Shown: positions 30,660-42,035, numbered from the stretch's first letter. The stretch: DNA of 64,000 nt from Candidula unifasciata (GCA_905116865.2 CAJHNH020000815.1:160001-224000); one strand, 5' to 3'. Notes: generated by a model from the letters alone, not told the origin. Translations and numbers: made by a program.

Positions 30660-31045
30660 GCCATCCAATGCAAAAGGTGTAGGTTGCTGTTCTCTGGAAT
30701 TGTGCTTTTACACGATACTGCTCGATCTCACGTCGCAGAATGAACTGTTAAATTTTTGTAAAAATGTCACTGGGAATTGTTGACTATCCGCCCTACAGTC
30801 AGAATCTGGCACCAAGTGAACACCACTTTTTCATGCACCTAAAGAAGAGGCTAGCATCCCAGGGGTTTGAAACTGAGGATGAACTGCCGACAGGTAATTA
30901 TTGGTTTAAGACACTGGTGGCAGACTTCTATGACACTGGAATTAAGAACCTGGTGCCATAATACCAAAAATGTGTTGAAGTCAGTGGTGACTATGTTGAG
31001 AAATAATGTAAATGTGTGTTTCAATTTCAGCTGCAATAAATCATT
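30660..31045 (+). pseudogene. mariner transposase C-terminal relic
   Basis: Shifted frames give KRCRLLFSGIVLLHDTARSH (second catalytic Asp motif HDxARxH) and then PPYSQNLAPSEHHFFMHLKK followed by FETEDELPTG and TGIKNLVP. This is the C-terminal half of a mariner transposase. The third catalytic position, Asp in mariner LAPSDFH, is Glu here; the spacing to the HD Asp is 34 residues. A stop follows NLVP and there are internal stops, so it is inactive. Confidence 0.88.
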
Positions 31046-31407
31046 TTTTTTTTACTTTTGTGTGTGTGTTTTTTCTTTAACACCAAGACTTACTTAAAGA
31101 ATTATAGAAATAAGGGACTTATTATTTTAAAACCAAAACGTTTTGAAAGAATAAAACAATTAATTTTGTCCAAAATGTTAATGCTAAATATGTTTTTGGT
31201 TATACTGTTATCTGCATAGTAATTTATTTTTTCATAAACTGTTAGTTGAACATTATTTTTCAATTCATTCACATTATCATTTTTCCCCAACAAACTGTGA
31301 GAGCATAACATGTTTTACAGTTATAACTGTACTAACATTTTGTTTTCAAATTTTTTATTGGGGGGGGGGGGGGGGGGAGGGGGGGAGTATTTAGAAGGAA
31401 GGTTATA

Positions 31408-31471
<64 letters not shown>

Positions 31472-31489
31472 TATATATATATATATATA

Positions 31490-31572
<83 letters not shown>

Positions 31573-32059
31573 GAAACTGCTTTTTTTGCTTTTTTTTTTT
31601 CATTATTTTTGCATTATAATTTTTTTTTCTTACAAACTGAAAATGTTACATGTTGTCCAGTTGTATTTACTTTATAATTTTTTTTTTTTTTCACATACTG
31701 TTAGATTTACATTTTCTAGCTATCTTTGCCTTATAATTAACTTTATTCACAGGCTGTCAATTGAACTCTTTTTTTTTATATATCTGCAAACTAAAGCAAA
31801 CCTATTGTTACTTTTTGTTTGTTATATGTCTCTTAAAATGTATTATTTCACAATTAGTTGGCGATGCATTTCTTCGTTTTTTTTACATTGTAATTCATTT
31901 TTTATCTAGTGTTATAATTAAGTGATTTTTAGAATTATTCTCTCCTTTGGAATGAACAAAGCCGGCTAAGAGGGCGACCATGTTGCAGGGGGCAACATAT
32001 AGTTTACAATACCACACAGGTTTTGTACTGTGGAGAAAAGGAATGATACTCTGGAGTTA
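31046..32059. other. T-rich interval with G-run and (CT)/(TA) array
   Basis: A G-run lies at 31360-31386, (CT)n at about 31408-31427 and (TA)n at about 31428-31567. From 31590 to 31900 loosely repeated TTATAATTTTTTTT / CAxACTGTxAxTTGAAC blocks suggest an old degenerate tandem repeat. No gene. Confidence 0.6.
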
Positions 32060-32590
32060 ACTGATCTTGGAATCATAACATGAGCCCGTCTTGCTTATCA
32101 CTCATGATAAGTCTGTGGTTTCCATCCCTTCCAATAGCACAGTATAGCACTAATCATCATTATCATCAATTTCCACTTCTACCGTCAAGCGTTGTGGGGA
32201 GGAGCATTTTGTGTTTCATTACTTGGCGGGCAGCAATGGCTATTGTCATTCGGTGTCGATGTAGAAGCTCTTTAATGTCATCAATCCATCTTCTCCTAGG
32301 GCAGCCTCTTGGTGTCACTTCAGATTTGTTCATGTGTAACACTTGTGTTGATCGTTGTTCTGGCTGCATTCTTACTAAATGACCAAACAATTTAATCTTT
32401 TGCTCCTCAGTGAATTTGCTGCATTGTGTTGTTCCTACAGTCTGATAATATCAATTCTAACTTTGTCTCGGATATGTAAGTTGGCGTCTTTTCTCAGCCA
32501 TCTCTTTTTGCAGGTGTTAATTTTAGGTAGGCTCCTTCAATAACGTTCAAGTCTGGCACTGGTAGCACAGTGTTGGTATGAATATGACAA
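32060..32590 (-). pseudogene. LINE 3' end relic (group Q)
   Basis: Minus-strand frame 32390-32166 reads MFGHLVRMQPEQRSTQVLHM, then GCPRRRWIDDIKELLHRH and MTIAIAARQVM. This is the C-terminal segment of a LINE RT ORF (GHLxRM and RGxPRRRWxDDI patterns). Upstream sequence to 32590 continues the same relic with breaks. Confidence 0.85.
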
Positions 32591-32649
32591 TATTGCACTA
32601 TTGTCCCGAAGGACGAAGGGCTGCCATTGATATGACTTTTCCAGTTCTA

Positions 32650-33485
32650 GAATTCACTAGTCTACAGACGGCGCCGGTCTACAGACGGTACCTGTCTACA
32701 GACGGCACCGGTCTACAGACGGCACCGATCTACAGACAGCACCGGTCTACAGACGGCACCGGTCTACAGACGGCACCAGTCTACAGACGGCACCGGTCTA
32801 CAGACGGCACCGATCTTCAGACGGCACAGGTCTACAGACGGCACAGGTCTACAGACGGCACTGGTCTTCAGACGGCACATGTCTACTGACGGCACCGATC
32901 TACAAACGGCACTGGTTCACAGACGGCACTGGTCTAAAGCCGGCACCTGTCTACAGCCAGCACCGGTCTCAAGCCGGCACCGGCCTACAGACGGCTGCGC
33001 TCTACAGACAGCACAGGTCTACGGACGGCACTGGTCTACAAACGTCACTGGTCTAAAGCCGGCACAGGTCTACAGACGTCACTGGTCTAAAGCCGGCACA
33101 GGTCTACAGACGGCACCGGTCTACAGACGGCACCGGTCTACAGACGGCACAGGTCTACAGACGGCACAGGTCTACAGACGGCACAGGTCTACAGACGGCA
33201 CAGGTCTACAGACGGCACAGGTCTACAGACCGCACCGATCTACAAACGGCACTGGTTCACAGACGGCACTGGTCTAAAGCCAGCACCTGTCTACAGCCAG
33301 CACCGGTCTCAAGCCGGCACTGGTCTACAGAGGGCTTCGCTCTACATACAGCACAGGTCTAAAACCGGCACCGGTCTACAGACGTCACTGGTCTAAAGCC
33401 GGCACCGGTCTACAGACGGCACTGGTCTAAAGCCGGCACCGGTCTACAGACGGCACTGGTCTGAAGCTGGCACCGCTCTACAGAC
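32650..33485. repeat. 17-bp minisatellite, ~49 units
   Basis: Unit GGTCTACAGACGGCACC with many CTACAGAC / CTAAAGCC variants. Two blocks, about 32888-33020 and 33228-33360, share the same ordered run of unusual variants (GATCTACAAACGGCACTGG, TTCACAGACGG, CTGTCTACAGCCAGC, CGCTCTACA), so a ~340-bp higher-order duplication is embedded. Confidence 0.95.
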
Positions 33486-33764
33486 AAGAGGTCGAAGAAA
33501 ATTTTGGTTACCTACCTTTTACAAAACGTTGCAGGCCCAGCTGGCTGTTTGTAATTTTACTAGACAGTCTTACATTCAGTAGTTTGCTATTGATTTCTGA
33601 ATAACAGCTTTTATACCATTGTCCAGTTCATCATAAAGAGGTTAGCTAGCAGACCAGGTATCTGAGCATTACAAGCCACGCTCGCAACTCCTAAGCTATA
33701 GATTTTAACAATTGTTATACTGTCTTTATGCATCTAGGTTATACCTCATGGATCGTTGTGTGTC
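33486..33764. other. non-coding interval, no gene seen
   Basis: No coding region, RNA gene or element recognised. Confidence 0.4.
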
Positions 33765-33937
33765 CCAGGTGAATAATGGCACACGGGTGTAACCTATAAG
33801 TGATCTGTTCTACTTCTAACTCAAGCGTGAGTCTGATGGAAGTCAGCGCAGTACACGAACTCTTTTGCACTAGCGAGGATCCTGAAATACTGTGGGTAGA
33901 TTTTGAACTCAAAATTTTGCCCGGGCGGTGCCGTTAG
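33765..33937 (-). mobile_element. family T SINE, 3' part only
   Basis: Matches the 3' half of the copies at 25845 and 43485 (GGCACACGGGTGTAACC, TCAAGCGTGAGTC, GAAATACTGTGGGTAGATTT, GCCCGGGCGGTGCCGTTAGG). The tRNA-like head is missing, as expected for 5' truncation. Confidence 0.82.
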
Positions 33938-33944
33938 GCTATAC

Positions 33945-34170
33945 TAATGTCCCGGCTATATTCATGGCGCCCGGCAAAAGCCAGGGTGGGGCTTCAAATA
34001 ACGAAAAATGCATCCCACATGGGGACAACTTGTACAAAGTTATGGTAGTTATGTAAATAGTTGTACCCCACCAGGACATCACACAAGCGACAAACACCAG
34101 GTGACACAAAGTGCCACCATGGGGATTAGGATAACCCGTGGAGAGTTCCCAGAAACCTCTTTCATTTTTT
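33945..34170 (+). mobile_element. two partial family B repeats
   Basis: 33945-34035 holds the second half (CCAGGGTGGGGCTTCAAATA, AACGAAAAATGCATCCCACA). 34050-34170 holds the first half (ACCCCACCAGGACATCACAC, CACAAAGTGCCACCATGG). The order is therefore tail-then-head, as in neighbouring tandem copies. Confidence 0.8.
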
Positions 34171-35160
34171 TTAGGGTGGGGGGGGGGGGGGAATTATACA
34201 GATATTTTTGTAACATAATTCTGTAATAATTATTTTGCCTGTTCTACTTCTGTCCATACTTGAAACAATACCTAAGGGAAAGAAAAGCTGCAGCACATAT
34301 CAAAATGTTACACAGAAAAGTTAACAAAACGTAGGGTTACATTCTTAAGAAATATGCAACAAACTAGCACTGATATATTTTTGTGTCCACGCCTCTAGAA
34401 TATATGGTAGCTTCCCCCCCCCCCCCTGCCCCTTGAGTATATTGCAAGACACCCTGCCCACTAACACCACCCCCCCCCCCCCCCCCCCAAAACATAACAA
34501 AATGTGATTAAAAAGAGCAGGACAACAGATTCTGCAACAAGGACACAAACCACAGAGAAACGTTTTGTTGAAAATGTGATCTTAATCTTCAGTTAAATGC
34601 GCGTGTTATGGTAGCAATTATATTTTATCGGTAGATGTGCATACTGCTCATGGAAACAAATATGTCTTTGTTTTGATTGATAACAACTCCAAAAAAAAAA
34701 TGTATGTATAACGTATTATTACTATATTTTTACGGTCCACATTTGAGGAAAATTGAACATTTAACAACTCTCAGTAACAAAAACTTGCCACCACTAAAAC
34801 AGTAAGCCTGTCTAAACGCCATATTGATCAGAAACGATAATGTTCACATCGGGTTTGGCAGATTGGTATATTTAGGACCGTACGGTCATATGAACGTAGA
34901 ATCTCATTTTGAACAGAGAAAGGCAGAAGCCAACATTGTCGTTACCACCGTAGCTGTACTGGTTTTATTTTCAACCCTCTGTGATAGACATCCGTTGACT
35001 GAAATAAAACTTAATCCATGCTACCCTTAGTCACTGGGCACAAAGACTTCCGGAAAAGTTTGTGTGTATTTCAAAGTGTTTATGTGTGCCTTTAAGTCAT
35101 GTTTATGCATGACTGTGTATATTGCATGTGTGGTTATTGTGTGATTACATTATTAATGCC
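34171..35160. other. intergenic interval with homopolymer runs
   Basis: G-run at 34177-34192 and C-runs at 34416-34427 and 34469-34488. A 68-codon plus-strand open frame near 34824-35030 has no recognisable features. No gene is supported. Confidence 0.45.
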
Positions 35161-35164
35161 TTGT

Positions 35165-35233
35165 TGTGTGAGTGTTTGTGTGTGTGTGTGTGGCGTGTGT
35201 GTGTGTGGCTTGTGGCGTTTGTGTGTGTGTGTG

Positions 35234-35272
<39 letters not shown>
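35165..35272. repeat. (GT)n then (GA)n tract
   Basis: Irregular GTGTGT/GTGGC repeats followed by about 38 bases of GA at 35234-35271, then directly LINE-tail sequence. Confidence 0.93.
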
Positions 35273-35276
<4 letters not shown>

Positions 35277-35279
35277 GAC

Positions 35280-35440
35280 ACCAAGTGGAAAGAGAAGACC
35301 AACCAGAGAGATGAATGGAGGCGGGTGATATCTGCAGCAATGAACCTCAAGGGCTCGGAACGATGAAGAAGACCAACCAGAGAAACGAATGGAGGCGCGT
35401 GATATCTGCAGCAATGAACCTCAAAAGCTCGGAATGCTGA
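35280..35440 (+). mobile_element. two tandem LINE 3' ends (group S)
   Basis: Each unit reads GACCAACCAGAGA..GAATGGAGGCG, GTGATATCTGCAGCAATGAA and CCTCAA..GCTCGGAA, encoding [17 protein letters not shown]. The first unit ends at about 35365 with GATGAAGAAGA, the second at 35440 with GAAGAAGAAT. Same family as 2618 and 20723 but plus strand. Confidence 0.85.
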
Positions 35441-35614
35441 AGAAGAATAAAATGAGGCTTCAAGTACATCAACGCAAAGTGGCAACATTATATAGTAAAA
35501 TACAAAACCTGAACACTTTAACTGAAAAACACAAATCCAATAGTCTGTTGTTACACTGTACATGTCACCACAGAAGTCTTAGAATAACCAAATTATCAGT
35601 TCTTTTTATGTTGT

Positions 35615-35960
35615 CAATTCTGTCGTTTGAACCTCACAAGATTCAACGAAATATACTATGCAAACAATTGTTAATAAATAGTTTTGAATGCAGTATTTTT
35701 TTTTTACTATTTAAAAAAAAAAAAAAATATTATTTTTGATAAATTCTGTCGTATGAGCCTCACAAAAAAACATCCAAAAATGCTATGCAAAATATTATTA
35801 ACACATAGGTTTGAAAGAATCATGTATACTTCTTTTAAACAGTAAAACATTATTTTGAATAATTCAGTCATATGAACATCACAGTACACGTCAATAAATA
35901 TATATATTGCTAAAAACAATTGTAAATACATAGTTATAAATGACAAATGTATATAAACAA
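35615..35960. repeat. degenerate ~120-bp tandem repeat, 3 units
   Basis: Units begin AATTCTGTCGTTTGAACCTC, AATTCTGTCGTATGAGCCTC and AATTCAGTCATATGAACATC, each with an AT-rich continuation containing TGCTATGCAAA-like and TAAATA sequence. Confidence 0.7.
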
Positions 35961-36159
35961 GATATATAAACAATATAAACAAGAAAACATTGTTTTGTTT
36001 TATATATGCTATTCTTTCAGAGAGTAATTGTGTTATCATTTGATTCATACAACTGTGCGTCCAAATTCCTGCAATTAGATGTCTTTTTCTTAAAAATTTG
36101 TAAAATAGTAAGTTAAAAAAAAATGTTTTTAAATTGCCTGCTTTAATATGATCTTTGAA

Positions 36160-36390
36160 ATGCCGGGGTGCCGGGTTCGAATCTAGGAGCGGACTACTTG
36201 TCTTGCGTTAGTTTTGACAGTGGTACCGAGAGCTGACCGTTAAGAAGGCAATGGCAAACTACTGAACGAAACATTTTCATAGAAAACCACAATAGAAACC
36301 CCCCCCTCCCCCCCCCACCCCCCCCCCCCCCCCAAAAAAAAAAAACTGCAAGGGTTGCTTCTGCAACGTCCTGTAAAGGAAAAACAACTT
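36160..36390 (+). mobile_element. tRNA-derived SINE (second type)
   Basis: The head has box B-like GCCGGGTTCGAATCTAGG. The body shares TGCGTTAGTTTTGACAG, ACCGT..GCAATGGCAAACTAC and GCAACGTCCTGTAAAGGA with 41812-42035. A C-run/A-run (36299-36344) lies at the position where the other copy has a G-run. Confidence 0.78.
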
Positions 36391-37308
36391 ACAAAAATAT
36401 GTTAATATGATAACAGTTTACCCAGTAAGTGACTAATACTGAATCTGATGTAACCTGTCCTCTGTTCGTATGAACTGTTTTACTTTAAAATGCTTCTATG
36501 AGAACATGTGACAACAAACTTATGGGAAAAAGAGGACATACCGATGTGAAAGGCAGAAAGAGTGTGGGTGCCCTTGCATGCAGCGACACCCTCAAAAGTA
36601 GACTTGTAGTGGAAAGAATTGACATAATACTGTACGAAAGACATGAACGTTTTGATTTCTCTACTTGGATGTGGTCTAGATAAATCAGTCAGAGCAGTAC
36701 GACCATACAAGAGTTCGCATTGACTACATCAACCAATACCGAACCGAAGTTGTTCGCATAAACTCACTTAAAACATACCTCCAGTTTTAAAAGGACCGGA
36801 CAAGAGGTTACTTCGTAACCCTTTGGAAGCGCCCCATATAACTGCATTACACGATTGAAAGGGTTCCGTGGATTTTTACCTGTTTGATTTTTATCTTTGA
36901 AATGTTAATTCTACAGACTGCAATCCAAAAAGGCAAAAACTGTTTTTAAAACAGAATATGCTTAGAAGAATACTCGAGCAGTTTTAGTATACCCAGTGTG
37001 CAAAGAAGATGAATCTGAAATGAACAGTAGGAAGAAAGATAGTGGAAGACTATGAACGAACATTTTTTTGCATGGAAACGTGTCAACACACACATAAATA
37101 CGTTGCATCTACTTCTTCTTCTTCTTCCGCCTCCTTTTTTCTTCTTCTTCCAATACATTTCCACCCTTTTCTTTCTCACTGATTCACTCACTCCATCTCT
37201 ACTCACTCTGTTAACAGTGATAATTTTGATGGACATAGAAAAGGACTTTTTGAGGAAATGGATACCTGTTGTGCAATAAGAGCAACAGCAGAACATACGG
37301 TGCTTTCC
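36391..37308. other. intergenic interval, no gene recognised
   Basis: A 61-codon plus-strand open frame near 36498-36683 and a longer minus-strand frame 37446-36946 show no domains. A short CTT tract is at 37112-37150. Confidence 0.4.
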
Positions 37309-37533
37309 TAATATCCGACCCCATACTGGGAAAATCCACAGGTCACATGACAGTCTAATATTTATGGGTGTGGTAGATAGGCTGCATGAAGTTGTGGAAC
37401 CTAAGTGGGTTGGGGTTGGGACCAGTTCTATATGTTTTGGGGTCATTAAAAAGATCAGAAAGCCGGGAAACCCAGTCTTACCACCCTCTAAAATGTTGGA
37501 CTGTCCTGTGACGTCATCTGGGGTAGGATATTA
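37309..37533. mobile_element. MITE copy 2, inverted relative to 26860
   Basis: Ends TAATATCCGACCC and GGGTAGGATATTA, bounded by TA. Internal landmarks match the reverse complement of 26860-27079, including GGGAAAATCCACAGGT, GACAGTCTAATATTT, GGTAGATAGGCT, CCCTCTAAAAT and TGACGTCATCTGGGGTAGG. Confidence 0.88.
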
Positions 37534-37542
37534 CGAAGCACC

Positions 37543-37785
37543 GAAAATACACCTGAATACATTTCCCCTGTTTTTTCTCTGAACATGTTGTGTGCCCCCC
37601 CCCCCCCCCGGGCTCCTTTTTATTTGCAGCATTGATCCGTCTTAATGACCAGTGTTGTTTAGTTTTGCAACAGCAGAAAATACACCTGAATACATTTCTC
37701 TTGTTTCGTCTCTGAACTTGTATGGTTACCATTTCTTTTGCAGCAATCCCCCGTCTTAATAGCCAGCGTTGCTTAGTTTTTGAGT
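37543..37785. repeat. ~125-bp tandem duplication
   Basis: Both units have AAAATACACCTGAATACATT, a TTTGCAGCA region, GTCTTAAT..CCAG and GTTGTTTAGTTTTTG-like ends. The first unit contains an inserted C-run at 37596-37609. Confidence 0.8.
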
Positions 37786-37821
37786 GTAACTATCTCTAGG
37801 TTTGAGCTTTCCTCAAAGGAC

Positions 37822-38079
37822 TCACTGGAAATAGGGCCAAACGTCTTGATAAGGGTCATTGCGCTTAACAGCTGACGTGATCTGCAGGTTGGCAGAAAAT
37901 TCGAAGATCTTAGGCCTGGCGAATTGTTGAGCTATGGATGCAATCTTGTCGCTCCATTGCTTTCTTCGCAAGGCAGCGTTTGAAGCTTCTTCACCAGAAA
38001 AATCAGATGTCTGGTCTTTGTTACAACTGACCTTCAGAGGCCTGTCCACAGGCAAAGCCACAACCCCCCCCCCCCCCAT
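37822..38079 (-). CDS. unassigned 85-codon open frame
   Basis: Reads ALPVDRPLKVSCNKDQTS, then GEEASNAALRRKQWSDKIA and ARPKIFEFSANLQITSA to DVWPYFQ. Composition is more protein-like than its surroundings but I recognise no domain. The start lies in a C-run on the plus strand, so it may be the tail of an exon or of an unidentified transposon. Confidence 0.25.
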   Translation of the reverse strand: MGGGGVVALPVDRPLKVSCNKDQTSDFSGEEASNAALRRKQWSDKIASIAQQFARPKIFEFSANLQITSAVKRNDPYQDVWPYFQ

Positions 38080-38284
38080 TCACAAAACCTGATTGTGACC
38101 TCCTCCACTATTTGTTGCTGCTGTTCGCTTTCTTTTAATCGTATGGAAGTGGCAGGTCATCGCCACAATGATACTGGACAGGCAGAATCAGTTCTTCCGT
38201 TTAAGCTGAGGCATCTATCACAGCTGCCCTTTCTATGAAATGCCCCTCATCGGGCCCAGTTTAGCCTTCTATTATGGCAGAAGA

Positions 38285-38890
38285 AGTGAATGAAGCTCAT
38301 AGCAAAAGCGAGTGAACGTTCCTTTGTACAAAAAAAGCCTGGCATACGATATCACAACGTCTAGTTTAAGAATGGAGGTGGAGGCAGTCACTGCTGCCTT
38401 CCGCTGGTTTGAGAAGCTGTACAAACATGTTGTAATTGTCACTGACTCACAGAGCATGTTGAGAAAGGTGGATAAAGGTCTGCTCCGTGCAGAGTGGCAA
38501 GCATCTCTTCAGAGGTCTTGGGTAGTTAAGGCTCCTTTGGACATTTTCTCCAGGTCATGCTGGTCTGTTTAGACAGAGGCCAATTTAGCGCTACTCGGTG
38601 GTGAACTGATGTATGACAAGCTAGATGTTGTGAGGGTTCTTTGGGAAGAGTGTGAAGGCACAAAAAGATCATTACGGTTGGAAGAGAAGGACTCTGCGAG
38701 TAGTTACAAGGAAGTCTGGCCGATGCTCAACACTTATAGAAAAGGAGAGACGGATATACAATCAGACAGTTACTGGTGCCATCATTATTTTAACATTTTG
38801 CTTGCTGCCGCAGATGGGGAAAGAGTGCTTATGGGAGTGTCCCGAATGCTGTGGTGTCGATTCCAAACTCAGCAAATTCCAGCCGACCAC
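38285..38890 (+). pseudogene. LINE RNase H domain and C-terminus (group H), best copy
   Basis: LAYDITTSSLRMEVEAVTAA (catalytic Glu context), HVVIVTDSQSMLRKVDKGLL (catalytic Asp in TDSQ), then, after a frameshift, SPGHAG (His motif), and ELMYDKLDVVRVLWEECEG. The end reads [14 protein letters not shown] and ECLWECPECCGVDS. This is the RNase H domain plus C-terminus of a non-LTR retrotransposon. Stops (38570) and shifts make it inactive. Other copies keep only parts. Confidence 0.87.
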
Positions 38891-39064
38891 TTGTGACAAT
38901 ACTTTAGTGTTCCTTGTCTCACAGTGCCAGAAAACAAAATAGACCGCCTTGCCGTGCAACACAACAATGAAGACAGCATGATATCGACAAGGATAATTCA
39001 TCAGTTCTCTCCAACCTACGGGATAGTACCTGAAAGTGTAAAGTAAAAACTGGGATCGTGAATA

Positions 39065-39365
39065 TTTCTTGAAGAAGAAGTAGAAGAAGACCAATAAGAA
39101 GAAAAAGAAGAATAAAGAAAAGGAGAAGAAAAAGGAAAAGAAAAAGAAAAAGAGAAAGAAAAGAAGAAAAAGAAGAAGAAGAAGAAGTAGAAGAAGAAGA
39201 AGAAGAAGAAGAAGAAGAAGAAGAAGAAGAAGAAGAAGAAGAAGAAGAAGAAGAAGAAGAAGAAGAAGAGAAGAAGAAGAAGAAGAAGAAGAAGAAGAAG
39301 AAGAAGAAGAAGAAGAAGAAGAAGAAGAAGAAGAAGAAGAAGAAGAAGAAGAAGAAGAAGCAGCA
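39065..39365. repeat. (GAA)n array, ~300 bp
   Basis: Begins irregularly (GAAGAAGAAGTAGAAG) from about 39070 and becomes pure from 39170, ending in CAGCAGC and an A-run at 39380. Orientation is AAG on the plus strand. Confidence 0.95.
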
Positions 39366-39394
39366 GCAAAAAAAAAAAAAACCAATACTGAATG

Positions 39395-39468
39395 TTGAAT
39401 TAAGAATCGACTCCACAGCTCTCAAAACAGCACTCATAACCATTCCATCCCCACCCTCAGCAGCGAAA
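39395..39468 (-). mobile_element. group H LINE 3' terminus fragment
   Basis: Plus-strand sequence GTTGAATTAAGAATCGACTC and CCATCCCCACCCTCAGCAGC is the reverse complement of the group terminus. Very short. Confidence 0.7.
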
Positions 39469-39732
39469 AAGAAGAAGAAGATCATAGTAAATAATAATAA
39501 TAATAAAAAGAACTTTAATAAATGTTTACATCCAAGAGGGCAAAGGTAATGGACTGGATTTCACCCATCGACAGAAGTGCACAGAATAGAATGCAATGGA
39601 GAGAATAGACCTTACACCTTATGTAGCAAGTAGCGGCACGTAAGGACATCAGGACGGTGAAAAGAACGAGATCAATCAACACTCAAAAGGTGATGCGGTC
39701 AGCACCTAAGTAAATGTCTTTTTTTATCAGGA

Positions 39733-39897
39733 CATTCCCGGCTAGGCTGGGTTAGCCTGTGCAGGACATTCCCGGCTAGACTGGGTTAGTTTGTGCAGGA
39801 CATTCCCGGCTAGGCTGGGTTAGTTTGTGCAGGACATTCCCGGCTAGGCTGGGTTAGTTTGTGCAGGACATTCCTGGCTAGGCTGGGTTAGTCTGTG
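39733..39897. repeat. 34-bp minisatellite, 5 units
   Basis: Units contain GGACATTCCCGGCTAGGCTG then GGTTAGTTTGTGCA, nearly identical (one GGCTAGACTG and one TTCCTGG variant). Confidence 0.95.
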
Positions 39898-40929
39898 AGT
39901 CCTATGTTAATTTTGATAATCTGCCAGTAGGCAAACTGTAGGTAAATTATTCTTTTTGTAGTCCATGCTTGGTTGGGTGTTGGTCATCCTGTCTGTTCAC
40001 AACCTTCTGTCCTGTGTATTGTCAATCATTTTTGATACAGATGTGTAATCTTGGGTGTTGAGCTAAGGACTGATATCACAGCACTCGGGACCGTCCAGAC
40101 CTATCCATGCCCATCATAGAAGCAGGTTCTCGTCACTGTCCCAGGCTTATGTCGAAAGCATTGACATTTTCTTTGAAGCTGGAACATATCTGTCTGAAAG
40201 GCTAGAACCAACAGTCTGCACACACATATGACAGAGCAGTAAAACAGGGGTGCATACAAAACACTAGTCCTGGGAACAAAACTTTGGTTCAAAAGTATAA
40301 GAATTACTTTCAGCCAGTGAATTAAAAAGACTAAAATATAAAAAAAATTATGCTACCTGAACTTATTCACTGATTGTGAATGGCAGCCCTCTGTTCGAAT
40401 CTTCACCACTGGTGGCCCCAGGAGCTAGGCTCGGAGTTGAACGAGCTATATCCACATTAGAGTCATCCATGGTTTAGACAGACGCCGCCAGTTGCTCACT
40501 GTCACAAACTACCCTGAACGATAATATCAGATGTTACTCCGACACAACACCCCTGTTCGTAACAGCACAACGAAACCATCATTTTGATGGCAGCAAGTTC
40601 CAAGTTACACAGCTGGTAGCGTCTGCTACGTTTTATAAGTTTAACCACACAGGGTTCGAATTCGAAACAATGTTACCGGAAACACTTAAATCGTGAATGT
40701 ATAGTATCGTCTTTTAGAAATTAATTTACAATTAATATCCTAAAACAATTTATGGGAGAGAATGATATAAAATGGCCAATGGCTGAATGATTTTGTGAAT
40801 GAAAAAAATGAATGAATGAATGAATGAAATAATTGTCGTGAACAGTGGTGCGTCATGCATTAACACTGCCAGGACTTTTCTTGTTTGGCGGTGCGCAGTA
40901 TCGTAAGGCCTCACTTAAGTTTGCTACTA
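39898..40929. other. intergenic interval with degraded family A fragment
   Basis: A group H terminus scrap lies at 40063-40090. 40085-40312 shows family A landmarks (CATGCCCATC..AGCAGG, AACCAACAGTCTGCACACAC, AAAACAGGGGTGCATAC, GGAACAAAACTTTGG) at high divergence. (AATG)n is at about 40808-40828. No gene is seen. Confidence 0.5.
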
Positions 40930-41265
40930 TAATTGACACTTTGTTATGAGTACTGGAACATTAGTTTGGACACTTCATGGCGAGTACTGGTACATTAGTT
41001 TAGACACTTTGTTGTGCGTACTGGCACATTAATTTAGACACTACATGGCGAGTACTGGCACATTAATTTAGACATTTCATGGCGAGTACTGGTATATTAA
41101 TTTATACACTTTGTTGTGAGTACTGGCACATTAATTCAGACACTTCATCGCGAGTACTGGCACATTAATTTAGACATTTCATGGCGAGTACTGGCACATT
41201 AGTTAAGACACTTTGTTGTCAGTACTGGCACATTAGTTAAGACACTTCGTGGCAAGTACCGGTTC
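40930..41265. repeat. 34-bp minisatellite, ~10 units
   Basis: Units contain GAGTACTGGCACATTAATTT then AGACACTTCATGGC. TTCATGGC and TTTGTTGT variants alternate irregularly. Confidence 0.92.
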
Positions 41266-41811
41266 CCTTTGGGGGAAAAAACCTGAGCACTGCAGAACTG
41301 TAGCACCACTTATTCTCGTTCGATTGTATCGACAACACTTAAATAATGAGTCTTTCCGTCCCCTCCCCGCCTTCCCCTTATAGGTAAATTATATTTTTAT
41401 GCTTGGACATTAAATAATTATTATCTTAATGTTAATAACCATCCTCTAGTTCGCATAAACATTACAAAATCATTCATTACATGAAACTGTTACACAGTTC
41501 CAGCGACCCAGTGTGTGCCTGTTGAGTGCCATCACCCTCATCTGCTGCCTCGTCACACACAACTCCTGGTACCTGGTCTCTCTTGATACCGCTAACATGT
41601 TGACACTAATGGACACTATCCAGTTCTGCAGACAACCTCCTCAGAACCAGAAGTCCCTCGCCTAAGCTGTCCCAGTGTGATGACATAGGTACCACGAAGC
41701 TGCCTGACAACACCCAGGCTAGTACAACATACGTCTGCATTGACTCTGTACTGTCTATGACTACGTGAGGCGAACTGGTTTTAATCTTCACCCTACTGTC
41801 CACAGTCGGCG
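41266..41811. other. interval without recognised gene
   Basis: 41490-41800 has open frames on both strands (e.g. minus 41803-41606) with mildly protein-like composition but no recognisable motif. Confidence 0.35.
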
Positions 41812-42035
41812 TCTGTGGCTTAGGCTTCGTAATGACGGGGTGCCCCAGCTGCGGACCTGCGTTGGTTTTGACAGCGGTATTGAGAAGCCGACCGTCCAGG
41901 GAGCAATGGCAAACTACTGGACGTAAATTTGCCTAGAAAAACCACAAAAGCCGGGGGGGGGGGGGGAAAGAAAGAAAAAGAATGCTGGGGTTGGTTCTGC
42001 GACGTCCTGTAAAGGATACGCAACTAGCTTAAAAC
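41812..42035 (+). mobile_element. tRNA-derived SINE (second type), copy 2
   Basis: Shares GTTGGTTTTGACAGCGGTAT, CCGACCGTCC, GCAATGGCAAACTACTGG, a G-run (41955-41967) and GACGTCCTGTAAAGGAT with 36160-36390. The tRNA-like head is more eroded. Confidence 0.78.

Noticed and set aside
36498..36683. Small plus-strand protein (61 codons)
   Set aside because: No recognisable motif, no splice context, and an overlapping antisense frame of similar length; within chance for this composition.
39065..39365. Nuclear-targeted Glu/Lys-rich protein
   Set aside because: Simple (GAA)n translation with no supporting flanks.
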